DNA of 64,000 bases from SIG701 sp045611685 (GCA_045611685.1 JAZKXO010000056.1:1-64000); one strand, 5' to 3'. Counted from the stretch's first letter, positions 32,502 to 41,268 are shown. A program made the numbers and translations. Notes: generated by a model from the letters alone, not told the origin.

Positions 32502-33430
32502 AATGCGTGCTGGCGGGCGTGCTTGCCGCAGTTAATTTGTTTCTTCTGTATATGGTACGTGAGCAGGCACGTGCTCTTGACTATATTCCTGATGAGGCGG
32601 TGGAAAAACTGATCTCCCTTTTGGAGAAGGACTCTATTTACCTCTCTGAGGGGGCCTTGAACCGCGAAAAACAGTCTCCCGTTATATACGGAGGCGTGCT
32701 GAGCGAGACGTATTACAAGAGTGTCGCCGAATCCTTGAGCGACAGCCGTGAAAATCTGTTTTTTACAACACCGGACGGTGTTGTGTTGACCGTGGATAGC
32801 GGCGCCAGATTTGCCTTTGCCTCCGGTTTCGGCATCCGATACGAGGCGGCGGGCTTTTCGGAATTGCTTTTGGATAGCGGTTTCTTTGAAACGGAAGTTT
32901 CCCGTTTTGTGGATAACGCCCGCATCGTCCCTCTGGAGGCGGGAGAAAGTCGCCGCGTTACAGCGGCGGTGAGTCGCTTCCTTGCGGAAACGTCCGAACG
33001 TGCCTTGACGGATATGCTCGGCTACGATATCGTAAACTGCTTTACCGATCCGGAAACGAAAGTGAACTACGCCGTTTGTACGCAGAGGATCAGGGATACA
33101 GAGGTAACCAATCTCATAGCGGCGTTTGCGGTGCTTGACGGTACGGTTATCGGTATGAACGGCCGATGGTGCTTTGAATCGGTTGGGAACACCTATTCTG
33201 CACAACTGTACGATCAACTCCATATACTGTACAGTGTGAAGGAACGTATCAGAGAGGAAAACGGTCCGGTTCCTGCGGTAATAGACTCCGTTTCCCTCGT
33301 TTATGCGGTCTATTATCACGCAGATTCAGACGGGTTTTATTTGATCCCCACCTGGCGGGTAACCGTTGACAACGGAAGAGAATTTTTGTTCAACGCAGTT
33401 GATGGCAGATATAAACAACCTGATGCGTAA
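32483..33430 (+). CDS. yycI: YycI-like two-component regulator
   Basis: A 315-residue protein with one N-terminal membrane helix (about 5-25) and an extracytoplasmic domain whose end, YHADSDGFYLIPTWRVTV (about 285-302), is typical of YycI/YycH-type proteins. Its start overlaps yycH by 19 bases, with AAGGAGG four bases before ATG 32483. It should pair with YycH to control WalK. yycJ and htrA, which follow in Bacillus, are not next to it; htrA is about 13 kb further on. Confidence 0.8.
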   Translation: MGWHKLKCVLAGVLAAVNLFLLYMVREQARALDYIPDEAVEKLISLLEKDSIYLSEGALNREKQSPVIYGGVLSETYYKSVAESLSDSRENLFFTTPDGVVLTVDSGARFAFASGFGIRYEAAGFSELLLDSGFFETEVSRFVDNARIVPLEAGESRRVTAAVSRFLAETSERALTDMLGYDIVNCFTDPETKVNYAVCTQRIRDTEVTNLIAAFAVLDGTVIGMNGRWCFESVGNTYSAQLYDQLHILYSVKERIREENGPVPAVIDSVSLVYAVYYHADSDGFYLIPTWRVTVDNGREFLFNAVDGRYKQPDA

Positions 33431-33498
33431 ACGAAGTGTGTTTTTTTATGCATTTTGCTCAAAACTGTGAAAAATATGAAAAAAGAGAAAATAACTCT

Positions 33499-33527
33499 TT
33501 CAATTTTTTATCTTAGATGATATAATA
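33499..33527 (+). promoter_or_regulatory. Weak murA promoter candidate
   Basis: TATAAT (33522-33527) is clear, but the -35 (TTTCAA, 33499-33504) is poor. A short AAAGAG/CTCTTT hairpin (about 33483-33502) overlaps it and may end the walRK operon. Confidence 0.45.
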
Positions 33528-33630
33528 TAGGTTGTACTATGGCGTTGTATGGGGATTTTCCCGCGCATGACAGTTTTAAAAAGATGATCTGTGTCTGAAC
33601 ACCTTACATAAAGGAAAGGGAGTCCGTCTC

Positions 33631-34947
33631 GTGAGCGGCGGACATGGCTATATAATGGAGAAGATCGTTGTTCGCGGCGGCAGACCGCTATTCGGCAACG
33701 TGGAAATCAGCGGCATGAAAAATGCGGCCTTGCCAATCATCTATGCAACCGTATTGGTGAAAAGCAAATGCATTATTGAAAACGTTCCCGCAGTCAGGGA
33801 CGTCGCGCTGTCATTTTCCATCCTTAAAGAGATGGGTGCGTCCGTGCGCATGATCTCGAAGAATACGTATGAAATCGACTGCACCAATATTGACATAAAC
33901 GCCGTTCCGTACGAGTTGTTTCGCCAGATGCGGGCATCCTATTATTTGCTGGGGGCGGAGCTCGGACGCTTCGGATACGCGACTGTCGGATTTCCCGGCG
34001 GATGCGATTTCGGCGAAAGACCGATCGACCAGCACATCAAGGGCTTTGAAGCTTTGGGCGGCGAGGTCAATCTCGAAAACGGCAACATCTCTATTGACGC
34101 GAAGGACGGGCGTCTTAAAGGAACGAACATCTTTTTTGATATCGTTTCCGTAGGCGCTACGATTAATATTATGCTCGCCGCCGTAACGGCGGAGGGTACC
34201 ACCATCATTGACAACGCGGCACGTGAGCCGCACATCGTTGACCTTGCCAACTTCCTCAATACGTGCGGTGCGAATATCCGCGGCGCAGGTACGGATATGA
34301 TCAAGATCAAGGGCGTAAAGAGCCTCTACGGTTGTACCTACGCTATCATCCCCGATATGATCGAGGCGGGTACGTTCATGATCGCGGCGGCGGCTACCAA
34401 GGGCTGCGTTCGCGTGAACAACGTCATACCGAAGCATCTCGAGTCTGTCGCGGCAAAACTTGAAGAAATGGGCGCAACGGTCGAGGAATTCGACGACGCG
34501 GTCGTTGTAAAGGGAACGGAAAACATGACGCGTACGAGCGTGAAAACACAGCCGTATCCCGGTTATCCTACGGATATGCATCCGCAGATGACCGTACTTC
34601 TCACGCAGGTGAACGGTGTCAGTTACGTTACGGAAGGCGTGTATGAAAATCGCTTCCGCTACGTTGACGAACTCAGGCGTATGGGCGCACAGATCAAAGT
34701 AGACGGACGCACGGCGATCATCGAGGGCGGCACGAAGCTTTCCGCCGCACCGGTGAAGGCAGTGGATCTGAGAGCCGGTGTCGCCATGATCATCGCAGGC
34801 CTTGTAGCCGAGGGGGATACCGAGGTTACGGATGTGCATCTCATCGAGCGCGGTTATGACGATATCGTTGGCAAACTGCGCGGTATCGGCGCGGATATCC
34901 GCCGTGTCATCGTTCCTGATGATGACGTTTTGTCCAAAGCAAATTAA
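33631..34947 (+). CDS. murA: UDP-N-acetylglucosamine 1-carboxyvinyltransferase
   Basis: A 438-residue enzyme catalysing the first committed step of peptidoglycan synthesis, transfer of enolpyruvate from PEP to UDP-GlcNAc. KNAALPIIYATVL near the N-terminus holds the catalytic Lys-Asn; GGCDFGERPIDQHI holds the active-site cysteine (C125 from this start), which fosfomycin attacks. PTDMHPQMTVLL and ENRFRYVDEL are also typical. GTG 33631 has GGGAG eight bases upstream; ATG 33655 would give the more usual MEKIVVRGG start but has no ribosome site nearby. One of the two MurA paralogues common in Gram-positives. Confidence 0.95.
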   Translation: MSGGHGYIMEKIVVRGGRPLFGNVEISGMKNAALPIIYATVLVKSKCIIENVPAVRDVALSFSILKEMGASVRMISKNTYEIDCTNIDINAVPYELFRQMRASYYLLGAELGRFGYATVGFPGGCDFGERPIDQHIKGFEALGGEVNLENGNISIDAKDGRLKGTNIFFDIVSVGATINIMLAAVTAEGTTIIDNAAREPHIVDLANFLNTCGANIRGAGTDMIKIKGVKSLYGCTYAIIPDMIEAGTFMIAAAATKGCVRVNNVIPKHLESVAAKLEEMGATVEEFDDAVVVKGTENMTRTSVKTQPYPGYPTDMHPQMTVLLTQVNGVSYVTEGVYENRFRYVDELRRMGAQIKVDGRTAIIEGGTKLSAAPVKAVDLRAGVAMIIAGLVAEGDTEVTDVHLIERGYDDIVGKLRGIGADIRRVIVPDDDVLSKAN

Positions 34948-34971
34948 AACAGAAATAAGAGGTAAAAAACA

Positions 34972-35172
34972 ATGGTAGTTACGAAAGAAAGCATTATCGG
35001 CGACGTTCTGGATGCGGATATGGAAACCGCTCGGTTCTTCCTTGAAATCGGCATGCACTGTCTCGGCTGTCCCGCATCGCGCGGCGAGAGCATCGCGGAC
35101 GCTTGCGCCGTACACGGCACGGATGCGGACGTTCTCGTGAAGAAGTTGAACGATCATTTTGCCAACAAATAA
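34972..35172 (+). CDS. DUF1858 small CxxC protein
   Basis: A 66-residue protein of the DUF1858 / hybrid-cluster-associated disulfide family: the IGMHCLGCPASRGES segment contains C30 and C33. Family members are thought to be small redox or metal-binding proteins in anaerobes. AAGAGGT lies upstream of the ATG. It follows murA by 24 bases and is cut off from trmK by a strong terminator. Confidence 0.88.
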   Translation: MVVTKESIIGDVLDADMETARFFLEIGMHCLGCPASRGESIADACAVHGTDADVLVKKLNDHFANK

Positions 35173-35183
35173 TGAAGAATGAG

Positions 35184-35212
35184 AAACGGCGGGAAGATTC
35201 CCGCCGTTTTAA
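35184..35212 (+). terminator. Rho-independent terminator
   Basis: AAACGGCGGGAA (35184-35195), two-base tip, TTCCCGCCGTTT (35198-35209) plus T. It sits only 12 bases before the trmK start, so trmK must rely on read-through or a promoter within the hairpin region that I cannot see. Confidence 0.85.
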
Positions 35213-35221
35213 ATAGGATTT

Positions 35222-35962
35222 ATGAAACTTACAAACAACGAATGTCCTGTCCTTGACGAACGGCTTTCTCTCGTCGCGTCGTTCGTGAGGGAGGGCGCGG
35301 TCCTCGCCGACGTGGGAACGGATCACGCGTATCTTCCGATTTTTCTTATACTTAATGGCATTTCGGAGCGTGCCGTCGCGTCCGACATTCATGAAGCGCC
35401 CCTTGAGCGTGCCAAAGAGCACGCAGAAAAATACGGCGTGGCAAATCGCATTTCTTTTTATCTCGCCGACGGGGTTTCAAAGATCGACCTTTCAGGCGAG
35501 GATGTCACGGATATTGCCATCTGCGGAATGGGCGGTGAAATGATCGCCGATATCCTCACGGCGGCGCCGTATACGCGCCGTCCCGGCGTGCGCTGCATTT
35601 TACAGCCGATGTCGTCCATCGAGGATCTGCGCCGATATCTTGCCGCGGCAGGCTATCGCATTGAGGATGAAAGGCTTGCATCTGCGGGCGGAAAGATCTA
35701 TACGTGTCTTTCCGTTTTGTACGACGGTGTCGTGAGAGAATGTACGCCGATTGAGTATCTTCTCGGTGAGGCACACATCCGCCGCGGCGCTTTGGCGGGC
35801 GACGCATATGCCGAGTATCTGAGGCGCGAATATAAGAGCGCTCTCAAAAAATATCGCGGCCGCCGTCTTGGAAATCTCAGCGTGGAGGCGGAGGAATCCT
35901 TGCTTCGTGAGATGGAGAAGCTGGCAGCCGAAGCCTTCGTGTATCTTGATAAAAACGAGTGA
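35222..35962 (+). CDS. trmK: tRNA (adenine-22 N1) methyltransferase
   Basis: A 246-residue class I methyltransferase. The N-terminal Rossmann fold has ADVGTDHAYLPI (SAM motif I, about 29-40) and AICGMGGEM (about 99-107), both diagnostic of TrmK (COG2384); the C-terminal part is helical coiled coil. TrmK methylates N1 of A22 in tRNA. The neighbouring nif3-like gene next to trmK is a common gene pair in Firmicutes. Confidence 0.93.
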   Translation: MKLTNNECPVLDERLSLVASFVREGAVLADVGTDHAYLPIFLILNGISERAVASDIHEAPLERAKEHAEKYGVANRISFYLADGVSKIDLSGEDVTDIAICGMGGEMIADILTAAPYTRRPGVRCILQPMSSIEDLRRYLAAAGYRIEDERLASAGGKIYTCLSVLYDGVVRECTPIEYLLGEAHIRRGALAGDAYAEYLRREYKSALKKYRGRRLGNLSVEAEESLLREMEKLAAEAFVYLDKNE

Positions 35963-35976
35963 AAAGGAGACAGATC

Positions 35977-36744
35977 ATGACAATTTCAGAGCTTTACCGT
36001 GCGCTCGATGCGCGGTATCCAAAATCCTTGTCTTGCCCGTGGGATCACGACGGTATGATGGTGTCAGCCGATCCGGAACGGACGGTCAAAAAGGCAGTAC
36101 TTTCGCTCGATGCGACGGAGGAAACGATTGGAGTGGCCGCCGAGATGGGCGCTGACGTGCTCGTCACGCATCATCCGCTTCTGTTTCGCCCGCTCGAATC
36201 GGTAACGCCTCTCACTCTTTCGGGCCACCGCGTTCTTTTGGCGCTTCGGGGCGGCGTCTCCGTGTTCTCTTTTCACACGAGACTCGATGCGGCTGACGGC
36301 GGCGTGAACGACGCCTTGGCGGCGGCTCTAGGCCTTGCGGTCTCGGGGAAATTTGGTGATGAAGAATCTCCGTCGCTTGGGCGGATCGCCGTTCTGCCGG
36401 AGCCGATGGATGCCGATGCTTTTGCGGTACACGTAAAAGGTGCACTCGGCGCGCCGATGGTACAACTGACCGGCAACCGTCCCGTTCAAAAAATTGCGAT
36501 CGTTGGCGGAGACGGCAAGGATTTTATAAAGCCCGCAATCCTTGCGGGAGCCGATACGCTTTTGACCGGTGCCGCCAGCTACAATACCGCGCTTGACGCA
36601 CCCGCGTCCGGTCTCAACGTGATCGAGGCGGGGCACTATTATACCGAAGCTCCGGTGCTTCACGTGCTGGCGGAAGTGATCCACGAGCTTTCTGGCGCTG
36701 AATGCACGGTTATAAACAGCAATCAGACGACGGTCGTTTTGTAA
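35977..36744 (+). CDS. Nif3-like dinuclear metal protein (DUF34)
   Basis: A 255-residue protein of the NIF3/YqfO family (often labelled GTP cyclohydrolase 1 type 2, a role not proven for most members). Metal-binding histidines are visible in THHPLLF (about 64-70), SFHTRLDAADGGVN (about 101-114) and EAGHYYTE near the C-terminus. It lacks the PII-like insert of longer homologues. AAAGGAG lies before ATG 35977. It overlaps the trmK operon and is conserved beside it in many Firmicutes. Confidence 0.9.
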   Translation: MTISELYRALDARYPKSLSCPWDHDGMMVSADPERTVKKAVLSLDATEETIGVAAEMGADVLVTHHPLLFRPLESVTPLTLSGHRVLLALRGGVSVFSFHTRLDAADGGVNDALAAALGLAVSGKFGDEESPSLGRIAVLPEPMDADAFAVHVKGALGAPMVQLTGNRPVQKIAIVGGDGKDFIKPAILAGADTLLTGAASYNTALDAPASGLNVIEAGHYYTEAPVLHVLAEVIHELSGAECTVINSNQTTVVL

Positions 36745-36770
36745 TTAGATATATATATGGGAGGATACGT

Positions 36771-37394
36771 ATGAAAGTTTTGATGATCAACGGAAGCCCG
36801 AACGCGAACGGGTGCACATATACGGCGCTCAGCCACGTGGCGAAGGCTTTGTCGGCGGAGGGAATCGACAGCGAGATCGTACAGATCGGTAAAAAGCCGT
36901 TCGGCGGCTGTACCGGATGCCGCGCCTGCCGCACGCTCGGCAAGTGCGCGTTTGACGACGGTTTTATCGCGTCGCTTGTCGAAAAAATGGAGGCGGCGGA
37001 TGCGCTCATCGTTGGCAGTCCCGTGTATTTTGCTTCTGTGAACGGCTCACTCCTTGGGCTACTTGACCGCTTTTTCATGACGGCAGGAATGTCCGTGCGG
37101 CATAAGCCCGCGGCGGCGGTCGTATCCGCGAGACGTGCGGGCACGACGGCGGCACTCGACGTGCTCACGAAATACTTTACCTACGCGGAGATGCCCGTGG
37201 TATCCTCGTTCTACTGGAATATGGTGCACGGCAACCGTCCCGAAGAGGTCGAAGAGGACATCGAGGGCGTGCAGGTTATGCAGCGGCTTGGAAAGAATAT
37301 GGCGTGGCTTCTCCGTTCGATCGAGGCCGGTCGAAAAGAGGGTATCGAGCCGCCGTCTCCCGAAAAGCGCGTTTCCTTCAATTACGTACGGTAA
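36771..37394 (+). CDS. NADPH-dependent FMN reductase family flavoprotein
   Basis: A 207-residue flavodoxin-fold protein: NGSPNANGCTYTA (about 7-19) is the FMN-phosphate loop, followed by GCTGCRACRTLGKC (about 46-59), a cysteine-rich stretch typical of iron-sulfur flavoproteins and related reductases. SPVYFASVNG is the second FMN loop. GGGAGG precedes ATG 36771. Probably an electron-transfer or quinone/metal-reducing protein of an anaerobe; physiological partner unknown. Confidence 0.88.
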   Translation: MKVLMINGSPNANGCTYTALSHVAKALSAEGIDSEIVQIGKKPFGGCTGCRACRTLGKCAFDDGFIASLVEKMEAADALIVGSPVYFASVNGSLLGLLDRFFMTAGMSVRHKPAAAVVSARRAGTTAALDVLTKYFTYAEMPVVSSFYWNMVHGNRPEEVEEDIEGVQVMQRLGKNMAWLLRSIEAGRKEGIEPPSPEKRVSFNYVR

Positions 37395-37401
37395 TACTTT
37401 T

Positions 37402-37438
37402 TTGTGCGGGGGTGCTTATGGCATCTCCGCACAATTTT
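37402..37438 (+). terminator. Rho-independent terminator
   Basis: TGTGCGGGGGTG and CATCTCCGCACA form a stem with G-U pairs around TTATGG, followed by ATTTTTTG. Confidence 0.75.
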
Positions 37439-37476
37439 TTGATGCTCCTAAAATACCTGTTTGTGGAAATAGGCTC

Positions 37477-37505
37477 TTGTAATTGAGAGCCGAAAAGGGT
37501 ATAAT
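37477..37505 (+). promoter_or_regulatory. Promoter of the CobW gene pair
   Basis: TTGTAA (37477-37482), 17-bp spacer, TATAAT (37500-37505). I looked for a Zur-type palindrome nearby and did not find a clear one. Confidence 0.65.
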
Positions 37506-37550
37506 ATATACTATATGAATCAAAACTGTACGGAGGCTTAAAAAACGCCT

Positions 37551-38711
37551 ATGAACGGAACCACGAAAACGAAAATCGACATTTTTTCGGGATTTCTCGG
37601 CGCCGGAAAAACGACGCTTATCAAAAAACTGATTGCAGAAGCGTACGATAAAGAAAAGATCGTCCTCATTGAAAACGAGTTCGGTGAGATCGGCGTGGAC
37701 AGCGAATTTTTGAAGGAAGCGGGCATCAAAACAACCGAGATGAATTCCGGCTGTATCTGCTGCAGCCTCGTTGGCGATTTCAGCCGTGCGCTCGAAAAAG
37801 TGATCGACGAGTATGCTCCCGAGCGCATCCTCATTGAGCCGTCAGGCGTTGGCAAACTGAGCGACGTTATCCGTGCGGTCGAGTCCGTTGACCCGGATCG
37901 GCTTTTGCTGAACAGCACGGTCGCCGTTGTGGATGCGAAGAAATGCCGTATGTATATGAAAAACTTCGGCGAGTTTTTCAATAATCAGGTTGAGCATGCG
38001 GAATGTATTGTTCTGAGCCATACGAAAGGGCTCCCCGCCGATAAACTGTCGGCGTGCGTGGAGGCAATCCGTGCCAAAAACGAACACGCCGCGCTCGTTA
38101 CCACGGAGTGGGACGAGCTGACGGGTGCGCAGATTCTCGAAGCTATGGAGAAGAAAGCAACGCTTGAAGCCGAACTTCACGATCTTAAAGAAGAAGCGCA
38201 TCACCACGAGCATGAGCATCATCACCATCATGAACACGATCACGAGCACGGTGCGGACTGTACCTGCGGATGCCACGAGCATCATCACGATCATGAGCAT
38301 GAACATGAACCTGAACCTGAACACGAGCACCATCACGAACACGAGCACCATCACGAGCACGGTGCGGACTGCACGTGCGGCTGTCATGACCATGATCACC
38401 ACCATGATCACGAACATCATCACCACGACCACCACGCCGACGAGGTGTTCGTAAGCTGGGGCTGTGAGACGGCACGCGTATATACCGACGCCGAGATGAA
38501 CGAAATCCTTGCCGCTTTGGAGAACGAGGCTGAATATGGCACCGTTCTGCGTGCGAAGGGCATCGTCTCGGGCGGCGATCATTGGATCCACTTCGATTAC
38601 GTGCCCGAAACGCCGGACGTTCGCTCAGGGGCTTCATCCGTTACCGGACGGATCTGCGTGATCGGTTCGGGGCTCAAGGAAGAAAATCTCGAAAAGCTGT
38701 TTCTTCTCTGA
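37551..38711 (+). CDS. CobW/COG0523 GTPase with long histidine-rich metal loop
   Basis: A 386-residue G3E GTPase. P-loop GFLGAGKTT (about 14-22), ENEFGEIG (about 41-48), the metal-binding CICC motif (68-71), EPSG (Walker B region) and SHTKG-type base recognition are intact. Between the GTPase and C-terminal CobW_C domain lies a low-complexity stretch (about 216-300) of His, Asp and Glu with two copies of HEHGADCTCGCH, giving over 30 histidines and eight cysteines able to store or present metal. COG0523 proteins deliver zinc, cobalt or nickel; a zinc metallochaperone role under metal limitation is most likely. The second CobW-like gene follows 39 bases later. Confidence 0.9.
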   Translation: MNGTTKTKIDIFSGFLGAGKTTLIKKLIAEAYDKEKIVLIENEFGEIGVDSEFLKEAGIKTTEMNSGCICCSLVGDFSRALEKVIDEYAPERILIEPSGVGKLSDVIRAVESVDPDRLLLNSTVAVVDAKKCRMYMKNFGEFFNNQVEHAECIVLSHTKGLPADKLSACVEAIRAKNEHAALVTTEWDELTGAQILEAMEKKATLEAELHDLKEEAHHHEHEHHHHHEHDHEHGADCTCGCHEHHHDHEHEHEPEPEHEHHHEHEHHHEHGADCTCGCHDHDHHHDHEHHHHDHHADEVFVSWGCETARVYTDAEMNEILAALENEAEYGTVLRAKGIVSGGDHWIHFDYVPETPDVRSGASSVTGRICVIGSGLKEENLEKLFLL

Positions 38712-38750
38712 CGGAGTCCCTTACAAAAACGGCAGAATGGAGGATGATTT

Positions 38751-39695
38751 ATGAATCAGATTCCGGTGTATCTGTTTACCGGATTTTTAGAGGCGGGAAA
38801 GACGACGATGCTCCAAAAAGCGCTCTCCGACAGCGAATTTTGCCGCGACGAGAGAACGCTTCTTCTCCTTTGCGAGGAGGGAGTCGAGGAGTACGATCCT
38901 CTCGGCTTTGCCTCAAAGGAAGTGTATATTGAGACGGTGGAGGACGAGCGGGATCTTACACGTGAGTTTTTCCGCGCGCTCTCGGAAAAATACGAATTCT
39001 CTCGCGTGATCGTTGAGTATAACGGCATGTGGCAGCTCAACAGCTTATTTGGCGCTTTGCCGGAAGAATGGCTCGTGTATCAGGAGATTTTTACGGCAGA
39101 TGCCGAAACGATTCTCGGTTACAATGCGAATATGCGCTCGCTCGTTGTCGATAAACTCCAGTCGTGCGATCTCGCGGTGTTCAACCGCGTTTCACCCGAT
39201 ATGGATCTTATGCCGCTTCATAAGTTGGTGCGGGGTATCAGCCGCCGGAGCGATATTGAGTACAACTTCACTGACGGGCGTGCGGAGCTTGACAACATCG
39301 AGGATCCTCTACCGTTTGACGTAAACGCCGACGTGATCGAGATTGCTGATGCGGATTATGCGATCTGGTATCAGGATCTCATGGAAGATATGCTGAAGTA
39401 CGACACGAAGACCGTGCGTCTCAAGGGACTTGTTGCGATCGATGCGAAATTTCCGCCGCGTACGATGGCAATCGGACGGCACGTGATGACCTGCTGTGCC
39501 GACGATATCCAGTATGCGGGACTTATCTGCAAATACAAGCGCGCCGATTCGCTTCGCGCGCGGGATTGGGTAACGATTACGGCAAAAGTTTCCGTGGAGT
39601 TTAATAAGCTGTACGGTAAAGAAGGACCGGTGCTCGTCGTGACACGGTGCGAATACGCCCAGAAGCCGGCAGAAGAAGTCGTTTCCGTCTATTGA
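38751..39695 (+). CDS. CobW-like GTPase fused to a DUF1980-like domain
   Basis: A 314-residue protein. The N-terminal half is a short G3E GTPase (P-loop GFLEAGKTT about 11-19, VEYNGMW about 86-92) without a CxCC motif. The C-terminal half (about 205-300) contains GRHVMTCCADD and a WVTITAKV segment resembling the C-terminal domain of YcgQ/DUF1980 proteins, which pair with a membrane permease in zinc-responsive operons. The protein thus joins a GTP-driven metallochaperone to a domain normally found in a transport partner. It is in one operon with the His-rich CobW protein. Function inferred as metal allocation. Confidence 0.78.
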   Translation: MNQIPVYLFTGFLEAGKTTMLQKALSDSEFCRDERTLLLLCEEGVEEYDPLGFASKEVYIETVEDERDLTREFFRALSEKYEFSRVIVEYNGMWQLNSLFGALPEEWLVYQEIFTADAETILGYNANMRSLVVDKLQSCDLAVFNRVSPDMDLMPLHKLVRGISRRSDIEYNFTDGRAELDNIEDPLPFDVNADVIEIADADYAIWYQDLMEDMLKYDTKTVRLKGLVAIDAKFPPRTMAIGRHVMTCCADDIQYAGLICKYKRADSLRARDWVTITAKVSVEFNKLYGKEGPVLVVTRCEYAQKPAEEVVSVY

Positions 39696-39724
39696 TTTCG
39701 GCGTTTTTATCAAGGGAGAAGTAC

Positions 39725-40318
39725 ATGAACAAAGAAGAACAATCGAAGCGTACCGACGGTACCCCGATTGAGATTGAGCATAAATTTTTGATTGCACGGC
39801 CGGACGAGTCCGTTTTAGCAGCGCAGCCCGACGTGCGGATTTTGCAGATAGAGCAGATATATCTGCCGTCTGAGCCGGGAGAGACGAACCGCGTTCGCCG
39901 TACCTCGGAGGCAGGTGAGGTACACTACTATCACACGAAAAAAAGGCGGATCAACGCGATGAGCGCCTACGAGGAGGAAAGAGAAATTCCCCTTGAAGAA
40001 TACTCAGCATTCGTCCGCGGCGCCAATCCGCATCGCAGGATCATTCGCAAAACGCGCTATAAATTCCCTCACGCGGGATTCATTTGCGAGATTGACGTGT
40101 ATCCGTTTTGGAAGGATCGCGCGATTCTTGAGATCGAGGTAACAGACGAGCGTATCGTGCCGCCGCTTCCCGATTTCGTTCGGATTTTGAAGGACGTAAC
40201 GAAAGACCGTAGGTACAAAAACGCCCGTCTTGCCAAAGAGATTCCCGCGGATACGCGCCGTGCGGTGAAAAATCAGAAGAAAAACAAGTACAATAAATAC
40301 CGTAAAACCCATAAGTAA
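39725..40318 (+). CDS. CYTH domain protein, putative inorganic triphosphatase
   Basis: A 197-residue protein with the CYTH tunnel-fold motif EIEHKFLI (about 15-22; ExExK with K20) and alternating acidic/basic strands: NRVRRTSE (about 57-64), EIDVYPFW and LEIEVTDE. The family hydrolyses inorganic triphosphate or makes cAMP/ThTP-type reactions. A lysine/arginine-rich tail (about 175-197) is unusual and could bind nucleic acid or polyphosphate. GGGAGAA precedes ATG 39725. It follows the CobW pair by 29 bases. Confidence 0.87.
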   Translation: MNKEEQSKRTDGTPIEIEHKFLIARPDESVLAAQPDVRILQIEQIYLPSEPGETNRVRRTSEAGEVHYYHTKKRRINAMSAYEEEREIPLEEYSAFVRGANPHRRIIRKTRYKFPHAGFICEIDVYPFWKDRAILEIEVTDERIVPPLPDFVRILKDVTKDRRYKNARLAKEIPADTRRAVKNQKKNKYNKYRKTHK

Positions 40319-40352
40319 AAAAGAGAGGAGCCCATCCGGACTCCTCTTTTTT
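40317..40352. terminator. Bidirectional terminator
   Basis: AAAGAGAGGAG and CTCCTCTTTTTT flank an 8-10-base loop between the convergent CYTH and acetyltransferase genes. Confidence 0.85.
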
Positions 40353-40851
40353 ATGAAAGAATAAGCTGGTAATTATGAATGTCGAGCATTCTGCCGAATT
40401 TTTCGCCTACCTCGCGAATGGTGCCCGAGTAGGTGAACCCGAACTTTTGGTGGAGTTTGAGGCTCGGCTCGTTTTCGGAGGTGATAACGGAGATGACGGT
40501 GTGTACGTCTCCTCGCTCGCGTGCGATACGGAGGATCTCTGACATCAGTTCGGAGGCGACACCGTGGCACCGATGAGCGGGATGCACGTAAATGGACAGT
40601 TCCACCGTGGCCTTGTACGCCTCTTTTTCGCGATAGCGGGAGAGCGTGGCGTAGCCGATGGCGACGCCGTCGTGCTCGGCTGTCAGCGACAAGTGGTTGC
40701 CGTTTTGGTGCGCTTCGTACCACTCGTTCCAATCGGCATTCGTTTTCGGGTGCAGATCGAGGGTGGCTGTGCCGTTTAAAACTTCGTGATTATAGATCAG
40801 GAGAAGCGCGGGCAGATCCTTCGTTTCAGTGGGGCGGATGATAATAGGCAT
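40351..40851 (-). CDS. GNAT family N-acetyltransferase, phosphinothricin-acetyltransferase-like
   Basis: A 166-residue acetyl-CoA-dependent acetyltransferase. The opening IRPTETKDLPALLLIYNHEV and the acetyl-CoA loop HRCHGVASELM (about 93-103; Q/RxxGxA pattern) plus GFTYSGTIREVGEKFGRMLD are typical of the PAT/YncA branch, whose members acetylate amino acid analogues such as methionine sulfone. True substrate unknown. Single gene, convergent with the CYTH gene. Confidence 0.9.
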   Translation of the reverse strand: MPIIIRPTETKDLPALLLIYNHEVLNGTATLDLHPKTNADWNEWYEAHQNGNHLSLTAEHDGVAIGYATLSRYREKEAYKATVELSIYVHPAHRCHGVASELMSEILRIARERGDVHTVISVITSENEPSLKLHQKFGFTYSGTIREVGEKFGRMLDIHNYQLILS

Positions 40852-40878
40852 ACGGATAATCCTTATACTACGGTTTCT

Positions 40879-41103
40879 TTATTCTTCGTTGAGAGGGAGA
40901 AAGCGCGGGTGTGTTTCACCGTTCACGGTAACGGACTCCAAAAACATGGAAAGAGGGCGTACCCAGACTTGTCCGTCGCCGTATTCGGCGCGGTAAACGA
41001 CCGTTTCCTCGAGTGTCTCGCTGTGCTTCGCGATGGCGAGTACGACGTACTCATTTCCTTTGTAGTGCCTGTATCGGGCGCCGATTTTGACGGTATCTGC
41101 CAT
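40879..41103 (-). CDS. DUF1653 small protein
   Basis: A 74-residue protein with the complete DUF1653 pattern: YRHYKGNEYVVLAIAKHSET and YGDGQVWVRPLSMF. It is a small beta-barrel family of unknown function, common in Firmicutes and Proteobacteria. Same strand and 27 bases upstream of the acetyltransferase, so possibly co-transcribed. Confidence 0.9.
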   Translation of the reverse strand: MADTVKIGARYRHYKGNEYVVLAIAKHSETLEETVVYRAEYGDGQVWVRPLSMFLESVTVNGETHPRFLPLNEE

Positions 41104-41239
41104 TTCTCATGCTCCCTTCGGGCGTGTCGCGCCTTTTTTCTACAACATAGTACATTGTACCATATTCAGGATTTTTTTTCAAGAGGAGACGAGAAAATAT
41201 ACGTGCCGTTTTATGGGTGCGCGTTTTTTAGAAAGGTGA

Positions 41240-41268
41240 TTGACCGCCGTTCTCACATTTGATATAAT
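41240..41268 (+). promoter_or_regulatory. M42 peptidase promoter
   Basis: TTGACC (41240-41245), 17-bp spacer, TATAAT (41263-41268), 35 bases before the start codon. Confidence 0.8.

Noticed and set aside
38205..38450. CRISPR-like or satellite repeat
   Set aside because: The CATCAC/GAGCAC tandem pattern is the coding sequence for the histidine-rich loop of the CobW protein, in frame throughout.
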